From: Maylandia zebra
Taxonomy: Eukaryota; Chordata; Actinopteri; Cichliformes; Cichlidae
Assembly (NCBI RefSeq): GCF_041146795.1
Contig: NC_135177.1
Location: 21,736,560-21,800,559 of the forward strand
Length of the DNA stretch: 64,000 nucleotides
Reading direction: 5' to 3'
Part shown: positions 34,267-44,379 of the stretch, piece after piece
Numbering within the stretch: the first letter of the stretch is position 1
How the letters are laid out: every line of letters begins with the position of its first letter
Made by a program: the position numbers and the translations under genes
Notes under the pieces: generated by a model
Seen by the model: the letters and a program-made list of their open reading frames with translations, nothing else
What the model was told of the DNA's origin: nothing
The model's database searches: none

Positions 34267-35022
34267 TCATTCCCTCTGGAGGAAGAAATAACTTGTGTTG
34301 TTGAAGTGCCTGGCGTCTGTCATCTCTCTCAAAGGCTTTTGTTCCTCATTTTCTTCACTTTCGTTTTCATCACTTGGTGGGTGCTCTTTGTTGCTCTTTG
34401 TAGGGACAAAGGTCACCAAAGCTACTCCTTCTGGGGCAACCGGGACAGAGGGCGAAGGTTGAGATGAGTCATCACAGAGGGTGGTGAAATAAAGACTGTG
34501 CAGTTTAGAGATAAATCTGTCCTTGTGCCTGAATGACAATTTAAAAAAAGAAAAAGAAATATGAAAATGAAGGAGCTGACCGTACATCACATCTTAGAAA
34601 TGACTAATGTTATGTCATAAATCTGCCCTTTTTTGAAGAGATGCATTGAAAGTGCCAATGTCAGTACCCGAAAGTGTAGATGGCCAAAATGACAGACAAG
34701 ATAGCGAATAAACCAACTATCCACAGCAAATGATGTGGCCACTCTTTAGGTTTTGGTGGAGGTTTTGTGGGATCTGTGGTAAAAAAGAAGGGTAGACTGT
34801 GATAAATCTTAACTGAGCAAGACAGCATCCATCTAAATACATCTGAGTGCAACTGAACGTCTGTGTTTGCGTGTAGGTGTGAGGAACCATAACTCCTGAG
34901 GCCTGTTTTTGTTGCAAGCCTGAGTTGTTATGATGACATGGTTTCCTGTTAAAACCCAGGGGGCAGAGGGGATTTTCAGCACTAACAACATTTAAGAGTT
35001 CCCTCTCGTCTTTTGGCTCTCT

Positions 35023-35116
<94 letters not shown>

Positions 35117-38100
35117 TAAGTAACTGTAATATTTCACAGTTTGCATGCCAACTCACCATCATCTGGATATTGATCACCTGAACCTGAACCTGAACCTACG
35201 GGGTAAATAATATATTTTAAAAACATATTAGTAGGATAATAATAAATGATAAACCTGAGATAACAAGGCAAAGTTGTATAAGGCAATTTTAAAAAAGACT
35301 GAAATTGTCCATTTCCTAAAGAACTATGTCAGACTGCAATAAGACATAGTTTAAGTGGTCCCAATAAGCAGACAAGGAGATGTTACAGCAGGGAGGAATA
35401 ACTCCTGGGGGAAAATTATTCTAAACTGAATTCTGCAAACTTTTCAGGTGTTTATAGCTATGTTAGTTCAGAGTTGCCAAGCAGCAAGACTTGCTTCTTT
35501 GGTTGTAAGAAGTTTTGGGTAATTTAGCAGACAAATTCTTTACCAATTAAAAGTCAATATGGCCTAACACTTGCTTTCAAAATAAAAAAGACTATAAATA
35601 ATCCAACATGATAGTGCCTAATCCAGCAGAATCTTGTTTCTCTCTTTCTCTCTCTCTTTTTTTGGAGGGCTGTTTCTTCCTTATTTTAAAAACAGGCTGA
35701 AAGAAGTGACCATTAAAGAGAACAGAGAGTTGGACTGATGTTTAAAAAGAAAGGGTTTTTTCACCACAACGAGGGGAAGTGCACTAATGGTACACGGTCA
35801 ATATCTTGAACCCCTAAGCCACTGAGAAACTTCTTAATAATAATAATAATAATGGATTGGATTTATATAGCGCTTTTCAAGGCACCCAAAGCGCTTGAAA
35901 AGCTATTCATTCACTATTCATTCACTCTCGCATTCACACACTGGTGGTGTAGCCACAGCTGCCCTGGGGCAGACTGACAGAAGCGCCCCTTAAACATCTG
36001 TCACAGGATTTAAAGTTTAATTTCATTCAGCACAAATAAAGTCCACTCAGCTACTTCTGTGAAAACTTACACTCTTGTACTGTGCTTTAATTGAGCATAT
36101 AGAATACTTACTGATAAACTTAAATATACTTATTTATTTTATTTTTAGAGGTGTGTGTGCATATTTATTTACCCGTTGGGGGGCTCACAGGATAAGGTCT
36201 ACTCCACTCACTCCACTGACCATCATGTTCTGCCTTACACCTCAGCTGTATCAGGAAGTCAACGTCAGGTGTAGGAGTCACTACGATGGTGTAGGAGCCC
36301 TCTCCTTCAAACTGCTGTACCAAGATGGACATATACAGGCAAACGTCTCCATTTACTGACACAACAGAGTGTTCAACTTTTCACAACTAAGTAAAACCTT
36401 GTCTACTTACGTTTTCGCTGTGAAAGGAGAGGTTTGTTTCCCCGTATTTGATCTCACAGATGAGTCTAAAATTGTGTGGCTCCTCGAAGTTTGTCGGTAA
36501 ACTCCAGCACACCGTCATCATCGTCGTCATATCCTGTCTTTCCTCCAACGTCGCTGACACGATTGACGGAGGCTGAGGCTTCTCTGAGGGATCAGGGACG
36601 AACATGTAAAGGTCTTGTATGTGGAATAATATGACTAGTTTAAAAGATGACGAATTTGTCTGTAATTTACTTGAATATGAAATATTAGTCAGATACATTT
36701 CACAATTAAATGTTTTGCAATTAGGAGCATTACAACTTATCCAAAGGTACAATAATAAGTCTTTAAATCATTACTAATGTGTTTAATATAAACCAGAAGA
36801 CTTTCCTAAAAATGAAAATATGCTTATTTGTTTTCTTCTTGGGAAATTAGCTAGTATTCCTCTTTCATGTCTGTAGAGCAATTGTGAAAATCAATCAGAA
36901 GGCATCTTAACTTACAGACGGGCAAGATTAACCGATAAAAACAGAACAAAACAAAACATAGACCACAAAGTGGTTTCACTTTCATGTCTAAACTTCGACT
37001 TTAAAGGGAATTTGAAGTATTTAATCTGGGAAGGTGCAACAGGACACTGTTACTCATAAACTTTTTCAACCACTTCATCAACTGGTATCCTGAATGCTGA
37101 GCCAATCTGCACATATTCAAGTCATTCATAGAGGAAGAAAAATTGGAGGCTGTATAAATGTACATGAGAGGATGTTTAAGCAAAGTTTTTCATGAGAAAG
37201 TCTAATCATATGGCACAGAAACAGAAATACTACCTCGTCATGACTCTGTGTCTAGGATGGATCATTTTTCTGATTTTTTTTTCTTGGGTTTGTGTAAATT
37301 TACCTGTCCAGCTCTTAGCATAGGTGGATGGACTCCATTCACTCCATTGTCCATCAAATTCCTCTTTAGCTCTGACTTGTATCAGGTAGTCAACACCAGG
37401 CATTATATCAGTGATGGTTGCTTGCCGCTGGCCATTAACTGGCAGTACCTGAATACATACATATAAGACAAAAATCTCTGAAACAAAACTGCGTTTTCTG
37501 TTTCATGCCAGCGTAATGAACATTGAAAAAAAAAAAAAATACACACTTAGTAGTTTGACAACAGGTGTCTCAGCACTGACCTGTTCGTTGCCAATTGACG
37601 GTTTGACAGGGTTGTATTTAACTTCATAGATCAATTTATAGAAGTTATCTTGCACCTTCCAGGATGTCGGTAAATTCCAGGAGACCGTCAGCCTGTTCTT
37701 CTTTCCTTTCTCCTGTCGGACTGACACATTTGACGGAGGGTCTGGTTTTACTGAGGAGTGGGAACAAACACAGTGAGCACAACTTTAAAGCACTTCAGAA
37801 GGCCAATACTCAGTCCTGTCATGGACACATGTACTTTGACTTGAGCACTTACAAATTTTTAATGGTGTAAAGTACTTAAGGGGGCTGGTGACATTGCCTG
37901 TGATGCTTGTCACACACATGTAGACCAGGTGAGGGGTTCTCCGATCATCCTCAATGTGGTCCAGAGCACACCAACAGCGAGAGAGCCGAGATGAGTATGA
38001 GCATGACACTCGCTTGAATTTCTCTCTTGGACTGAGAGAAGGAAAGGAAAAGAACAGTCAGTCACACAAAGATGGACATAAAGGAAAAGAGAAAGTGGCC

Positions 38101-40271
38101 TACAACAACATTTCTACTACATTAGGCCCATTTACAACTTTCACACTTTTTTCTTTTTCATTTTTGATCTCAAGTAGTTTACTGGAAATAGTATTTATTT
38201 ATGTAACAGCAATGTTAGCATTTTGACTGCACAAGATTACAGAAGTTTTGCAACATACACCAATATTGATCGAGAACAACCACAGTATGCACATTTTTTT
38301 ATCCATGGCTTGCACACATCAGTTTTCCTGTATGTATGTAAATACAGGAGCAAAATATTACTTGATGATCCTTTTAAAACACAACACAAAGCACTCATGG
38401 GGGACTTCAAGTGCAATGAACGTACTTTTTACTCAGCAAGAGGTAACAACTAGGCTGCTTTATGGCGGCTTTCTGAGGCATTCCTTCACAGCGGATTTTA
38501 CTACTGGGCGACTTTTTGTAGCAGAACAGACTGGGAGGCTCAGGAGAATCTAAGAGATAAAGAAGACATGTAAACACACTGTTCACCCATCCATTTTTAA
38601 AAATCAATTATCTAAATAGGGTCCTCTCAGGCTCTACAGCCCTCAGGTAGTTTGTTATATTGTTGGCCTTCATGACAGCACGATTAGAAAAAGACTGAAC
38701 TATGTGTTGTTTTAATGGCTGCCAGGAGAAAGCTTCTACTCTCTTAAAAAGATCATGGCAGCATGACTTAGATTTGCAAAGTGGCATGTAAACAAACCAG
38801 AAGAATTTGGGAACAATGAACTTTGGACAGACGATAGTCACAACACCACGTTTGGTGATGCATATCAGCAACAGTCTGGCACAACAGTGGAGTGATGATC
38901 TGGGCTTGTTATTTAGCCACAGGACCTGGGTGCCTTACAGATATTGAGTCAACCGTGAATACTTCTATGTAAAAAAAAAAGTATTCTAGAGGCAAATGTG
39001 AGGCCTTCTGTTTTACAGCCAAATGTTGACCCATACTGGCTCATGCAACAGGACGACGAGCAAGCACAGCAGCAAAGCTATAACATATCTGAAAAAGAAA
39101 AGAATGGATGTGTTACAATGGCCCAGTCAAAGTCCCGACCTCAGCCTGACTGGTATGCTGTGATGGGGCTTCAGGAGAGCTGTGCATTAGCAGTTCAGTT
39201 CAAATCAATTTTATTTATATAGCACCAAATCACGGCAACAGTTGCCTCAAGGCAAGCTTTACATCGCAAGGTAAAGACCCTAAAACTGCTAAACTGCAAA
39301 ATATTTTTGGTGTCACTATTTAAAATTTGAAATTTGCCCAAAAACATTTAAAGTCACAGTTCACCCGCTGGTTTGTTTACTGATTGTCTATCAGTGAGTC
39401 GTGTGTACAACATCAATCCTGACCCAATGATATACAAGTTCTGAGCTGGATTTAAAAGATGGATTTTAAAGCCATTTGCCTTCCACCTATAGGCTTTTTA
39501 TTTGAAAATGAAAGCATGGATGGAATTATATAACCTTCCTCCTCCATCACAAAGTCCTCACTATGAGAACTCACCTGCAACGATCACCTTTAAGCTAAAC
39601 TTTTCTTTGCCTTTGTGATGACAACTGTATTTTCCAGAGTCTTCCATTCTCAGTGAGGCGAGAGTTAGCGTTGTCCCACTCCTCCCAAATTTAATTTCAC
39701 CCCAGTCCCTGTCTTCTGTCCCCACTGTCATCGTGTTCCACTTCCACTCAGGCATCACTTTTATCCCCCTTGTTACCCGGTTCACTCCTTCCCCCACTTC
39801 ATCCTCTTCATCCTCCTCATAGTCATCCTCAACATCTGTTTCTCCAGTGGTCCAATGAGATTCGTCCTTCAGCGATCGAGTGGCCCTGGTTGGCTGGACG
39901 ATGTGAGGAGAAGTTGTGTACCCTGCATCTGAATATATGAGGCTTCTGTTTCCTCCTGCCTCCGTGAAATGAGGGCTGTAGCCCTCACTTACATTCTTCA
40001 GAGAACTGTCATCACTTTTGACTGAAACTGCACTGTTTTGTATATCATTTGGAGCGGCTGGTGTCCCGTTCGAAGAACCATCCCTTTTGTTGATGTTTAA
40101 GCTGCTTCCCTTCAGACTGATCTTTACACCATCCACCCTCACATGACCGCCACAGGTCAGAAACAGCTTACAGCCCGGCGATAAGACCAACACACCTGGA
40201 GGAGGGTCTGCAGAAAAACACACAAACACAGAATCTGTAGAACTAATAAGAACCAGAATCATTTTTGATGT

Positions 40272-40343
<72 letters not shown>

Positions 40344-42368
40344 AATGTTTGTGATTTGATTGTTCATACAGTGTTTTGTACAAAATGTTAGCTTCTCATT
40401 ATTTTCAGTACTGGTTGTATTTGACTAGGCACAACACAGAGTGACACATTGCATAACCTCCACCCCAACTTCCTCTTTTAACGTGTCTCTCATCTTCATC
40501 ATTTCTTTTCAGTCTTGTATTATTTCTAACATTTCCCGTAATGTTTCAGATTTTCTGCTCAGACCTCACACAGTCACTTATAACCTGACATGTTTTGGTT
40601 TAGTATGACTTGCCTGAACTTGACTGGGTTGAAGTCATAGTTTCATTCCCCTTAGTCTTTAGTAAAACAAATCTTTTTGCTCTTGCCCAGTTAACCGTTG
40701 TGTCTTTTTAAACATCTGATAAGACTTTATCTGATAAATCTGATGGAGACTGAAGCTGAAGCTGATAAGGGCCTGATGTAGAATCAACAGCCACTATGTT
40801 ATATGCTGGTACTGGGTTAGTCCTTCTCTGTTCATACTGACATGATAGCATCACACAGTCGCTATAGAAAGTTATGCTTAATTCAAACTAACTTAAAAAT
40901 AAAAATAAAACTCGATGTGAAAAAAATAGTTACTAATAAAAGTAGACTTTGAAGAAATTGAAATGAGCTTAAATGATTTTGTAAACTTGGAAAACTAACT
41001 AAAATAAAGTAAAATTGGAGAGAAAATATCCTTTTAACATTTGTTAGTTTTGTAAAATTTGTTGTCACAAGTTTCCTAATGAGGCTTTGACTGACTTTTT
41101 TTTTTTAAAACTTGTTACTTGTCACTTTTAAAAAGCTCTCTCTGTCTCTGGTATATGGTTTCCAGACAACAGTCAATAAAGAAACTAAAACTGACATTGA
41201 AACTAATAAAAAAATAAAATTAAAACAAAACATTTTCAGTAAACTGAATTAAAAACAAGAGGTCAAAATAAGATCCACATAAAAACTAAGCTTTCATGCT
41301 GTTTATGTCTGATCCTACCATCCACATGTGCAGCAGAAATTGACACATCACAGCAGCCAATATTTTCTGTCCAGTTTTAATGAGCCCTGTCAATTATAGC
41401 TTCGCTTTCCTCTTTTTAGCTGACAGATGTGCTGCTGCTATAGCCTATATATTTCAACGTTCAATGTGTTGTGCATTCAGAGACCTATACACCTTCATGC
41501 TTCTGTTGTAACTAGTGAATATTTGAGTTGCTGTTTCCTTCCAATCAACCTGAAGCAGTCTGGTCATCCTCCTCTGACCTCCGGCATCAACCAGACATGT
41601 TCACCCAGAGAACTGTCGCTCACCTGATATCTTCTCTTATTTGAACCATTCTCTGTTTACCCTATAGACAGATGTGTGGGAAAATCCAGGCAGATTCTGA
41701 GATACTCAAATTAACCTTTCAAGAATCACGCCACATTCAAAGTCAGCTACATCATCATCTCACATTCGGATGCTCAGTTTGAACTTCGGCAGATCGTCTT
41801 GACCACGTCTACACGCGTAAATCCGCTCAGCTGATAAGACCGGCATACTTGAACAGGTGTACCTAATGAAGTGGCCGATTAATTTTTGTTTGTTTGTTTT
41901 TATATGAATTTTCCTGACTCTGTGCCTATAATATTTATAAAATGTAAAGTTTACAACAAAATAAAAAAAAGCTTGTAAAATTAGCTGCCACAACGCGTCA
42001 TAACATTTCCCAACAGGATAAAAACGCATTTTCCCCGAAAGAACAAAAGCGGAAAGAGCAAGAAAAAAAGCTTACTTTATATATTATCCTGTAATAATAC
42101 AGTCAACTTCGATTAAGTAAATATTTTTAAACGCTGTGATTTTCAGTTAACTCCAAAACTAGACTCCAAAAAATCCTAAATTACAATAACTTTAACTTTG
42201 TCACTAAATTAGCCTAAGTTTTTGTTATTCTTAATAACAAAGAAAACAGATGAAGAAAAAAAATTACATTTAGACAATATGAGAGGAGAGGTTACCTTTT
42301 CTGGGACATGTTCCTTCAAAAACTCCGCTGACCGGAGCGAAGAACAGCAAAAGGAGAAAAATCCCCAT
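34267..42368 (-). CDS. il6r: Interleukin-6 receptor alpha chain with a duplicated WSEWS domain, 11 coding exons
   Basis: Type I membrane cytokine receptor; the family binds IL-6 and then recruits gp130. Exons: 42296-42368 (signal peptide, MGIFLLLLFFAPVSG), 39575-40207 (Ig domain), 38426-38549 and 37853-38031 (first cytokine-receptor domain, paired Cys), 37581-37750 plus 37304-37448 (fibronectin domain ending GQWSEWS), 36411-36583 plus 36173-36314 (a second such domain, again GQWSEWS), 35157-35195 (Gly-Ser stalk), 34668-34773 (transmembrane segment, about residues 573-594) and 34267-34528 (cytoplasmic tail). All phases agree, giving about 681 aa against 468 in human. The tail ends NNTSYFFLQRE, recalling the human NTDYFFPR end. 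The ATG at 42368 is preferred to an in-frame upstream Met at 42503 because it starts directly at the hydrophobic leader. The gene follows atp8b2 on the same strand, as in mammals. The extra domain and an enlarged Ig exon are discussed in the findings. Confidence 0.9.
35024..35115. repeat. (GCAC)n then (AC)n compound microsatellite
   Basis: About 16 GCAC units followed by about 13 AC units. It begins about 40 bases to the left of the small il6r stalk exon, in the intron between the stalk and transmembrane exons. Confidence 0.95.
35840..35990 (-). repeat. SINE-tail-like repeat related to the AFC copies
   Basis: Begins with an AAT trinucleotide run and GGATTTATATAGCGCTTTTC, then CACCCAAAGCGCTT, ATTCACACACTGGTGG, GTAGCCACAGCTGCCCTGGG and CAGACTGACAGAAGCG. 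These parallel the order of segments at 5221-5405 but are more diverged, suggesting another subfamily. It lies in an il6r intron. Confidence 0.65.
36173..36583 (-). other. il6r: Second copy of the il6r D3 exon pair
   Basis: Exons 36411-36583 and 36173-36314 repeat the layout of 37581-37750 and 37304-37448. The first exon of each pair begins with a split codon then KPxPPSxVS, and contains WxLPT and E(V/I)KY. The second contains D(Y/F)LIQ(V/L)R and GQWSEWS. Both pairs enter and leave in phase 1 with a phase-0 intron inside. The acceptor of 36314 is read as GTCCATCTTGGTACAG; an alternative upstream AG at about 36357 would break the phase. Confidence 0.85.
38605..39190 (+). repeat. Decayed Tc1-like transposon in an il6r intron
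   Basis: Segments near 38800-38900 (GAACAATGAACTTTGGACAG and GTTTGGTGATGCATATCAGC) and near 39110-39190 (ATGGCCCAGTCAAAGTCCCG and CCTCAGCCTGACTGGTATGC) match the middle and late parts of a remembered fish Tc1-like transposase gene. Stops and an A run near 38970 break the frame. Ends were not found. Confidence 0.6.
39196..39290. repeat. Interspersed repeat end (TTTATTTATATAGCACCAAAT type)
   Basis: A short block containing ATTTTATTTATATAGCACC, AAATCACGGCAACAG, TTGCCTCAAGGCAAGC and GGTAAAGACCCTA, which I remember as the conserved end of a very common percomorph repeat. A longer, more diverged relative is at 62720-62960. It abuts the Tc1 relic at 38605-39190. Confidence 0.55.
40274..40342. repeat. 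(TG)n microsatellite
   Basis: About 34 uninterrupted TG units in the large first intron of il6r, some 65 bases from the acceptor of the Ig exon. An open frame of His-Thr repeats reading through it is not an extension of the protein, because an acceptor AG separates them. Confidence 0.95.
41500..41890 (-). repeat. Internally deleted Tc1-like relic, antisense
   Basis: Same family as 1-670. Segments GACCTCCGGCATCAACCAG, then CAGATTCTGAGATACTC, TTGAACTTCGGCAGATCG and CTTGAACAGGTGTACC follow the family order on the minus strand and end in the terminal repeat at about 41855-41885 (TGTACCTAATGAAGTGGCC). Most of the transposase is missing. It lies in the first il6r intron. Confidence 0.65.
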
Positions 42369-44379
42369 TTTTACCCAGAGATCCTCCTTCCAGCGGCGGG
42401 TCCTCACACCATCGCCGACGGCAGCAACTGTACACTGACCCCACTCAAACGTTTTACACCGTGAAAACAAGACCGAGCTATTTACACCACGAAAACCTCT
42501 CATGCAACACCAAAACCCCCTGTGCAGACAGCAAAGTTAAAGGCGGCTCTCTCTGGTTGGCTCAGTCTGCTGTCCATGAGACCCGTTATTGTGAAATCCC
42601 TGCGCTCTTCCCCTTGTTCAGCGCCGTTACACAGAGGAAATCCTCCTCAGCATCAAAATAAGCCCCCCCAACCCAGCGAAAGCTGAATATAGCTCTGCTA
42701 TATTAATATTCATTTATGAAAAATCTCTTAACTTAGAAAGTTCCTTAAAAATATTTTCACATATCCTGTTTTCTTACTGTAGTGTTTTTAGTACATACAC
42801 CATGCGCACGAAAGGAAAATGGCAAATGTGGCAATACAGACTGAAGCTTTTAATATTTCATATATATATATATACTGGGAGTCATTTCCACCTGAAACTT
42901 CGTTTGATGAGTAAATCATTTGCACAGACGCAGCATGTTTCCCTCATGTGAAAGACAAATCAGATTTTTATTCAATATCATTCACATCCACACTTCCACA
43001 GAGACCTGCCTCCTGCTAAAACTGTACAGTACATTCATTTAGACCAGATTTTGCAGATCACGTGAGCTGTGTTTCAACTGCCTGTTGCTGACCGTAGTAC
43101 AGAGAGATGTCCAAGAGCAGGTCAGTGTTCCTTTGGTTACCCTATTTAATGATTATCCAAGTCTGAGGTGCATCAACACTTGGATTAGTGGAGGGGTGGA
43201 AAAAATAAAAGAAAAAAGGGGGCGATATCTTGGCTTTGTTAAGGCATGATTGTCCACAAACAACTTCCTTTCTTTAATTCATGAACAAAAATGAATATAA
43301 AGCACTTTACTGGAGTATATGTTTACAGTACGGATAAGCACTACTGTTCACAATGACAACAATCATGATTAGGAATTTAACAAATCACTTTTTTTTTTTA
43401 AATTTATTTTTCTTCTACCTTTTCTTTTCTGCAGAACTGGCCTAAAGTGAAGTCTTTCCATTCTGTTCTTACGTCTGCGTTACATCAGAGGCACATTAAC
43501 ATGATCTGGCCTTTGTTAGACCAAAAAAAAGGCCTAGCTTTAAATCACACATAAACACATCAATGTGATGCAAAAAAAGCAAATGTGGGAAGAGTTACAG
43601 TATAACAAGTAAGAACTAAACAAAACAGACCTTTGGGAGAATACTTTAAATTAAAATACCATTCTCATTGAGAACCTTTGCAGATAATACAGCTTGCACT
43701 TCACTGGTTAAAACTGTTATGATTCTGCTTGCTCATTCGTCTCATTACTGAGAGGCGCTGAGTGGCTTAGTTGTGAGTGAGGCTTGTGAAATAAGCAGAA
43801 ACAATCTTTCAAAGGCTACTTTGACATTTGCTTCTGCACCTGCTTCTGTCCCTCAGTTATGTACTGTAAATCTCAAGCATTCATTAACATAACCACCACA
43901 CACTGTGCGCTCAAATATCTCACCAGTAAATCTTAATTTATGGCTGAGAAAGTTCATGTCATAAGACGATATGTCGCTTCCTGCAGAGATCCGGATGTAA
44001 CTGATGCATTTTGAGACACTGTGCGGGTAAAGTTTTTTTTATTTAAATAACAGTCTTTGTGTTCTCTCCAGAAAAGCACACAGTGTGTACAGTTTGTGTG
44101 TCTGGTACACGCAGTAAATATAGAATTCATCCATCAGATGTTTACGTTTCACTTAATCTGGTTGTTTTCCTTGGCAATAGAGGTTGGGCCCGGACTGTTG
44201 GATGAACTGGCACGAGATGCAATAACCTTCCAACCAAACAGAGCTTCCTGTTGGACAAAGAAAGAAAGGTTATGTTTTAGCTTGGTGTTAGAAGAGTTGC
44301 ATCACACAGATATAAAAGTGCTAGTGTGTATTGTTGCATTTGTTATATAACTGTTGTGTTACTGCTACATCATAAAACC
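42369..44379. other. Spacer between atp8b2 and il6r
   Basis: The left part must hold the il6r promoter and 5' UTR, and the right part the atp8b2 3' UTR. I see no coding exon and no named repeat apart from a short TA run at 42861-42873. Reverse-strand AATAAA at 44037-44042 is a candidate atp8b2 poly(A) signal. The gap of about 2 kb is small and matches a close ATP8B2-IL6R arrangement. Confidence 0.5.
44037..44042 (-). terminator. Candidate atp8b2 polyadenylation signal
   Basis: AATAAA on the minus strand, about 340 bases after the atp8b2 stop codon at 44380, within a T-rich forward-strand stretch. Other candidates exist further left, so this choice is tentative. Confidence 0.35.

Noticed and set aside
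34717-35177. Open frames of Val-Cys and Arg-Ala-Cys-Val repeats
   Set aside because: These are translations of the (GCAC)n/(AC)n microsatellite and not proteins.
42369-42503. 45-codon N-terminal extension of the il6r first exon
   Set aside because: The upstream frame is Arg/Trp/Lys-rich with no leader character, whereas the Met at 42368 begins a typical hydrophobic signal peptide.
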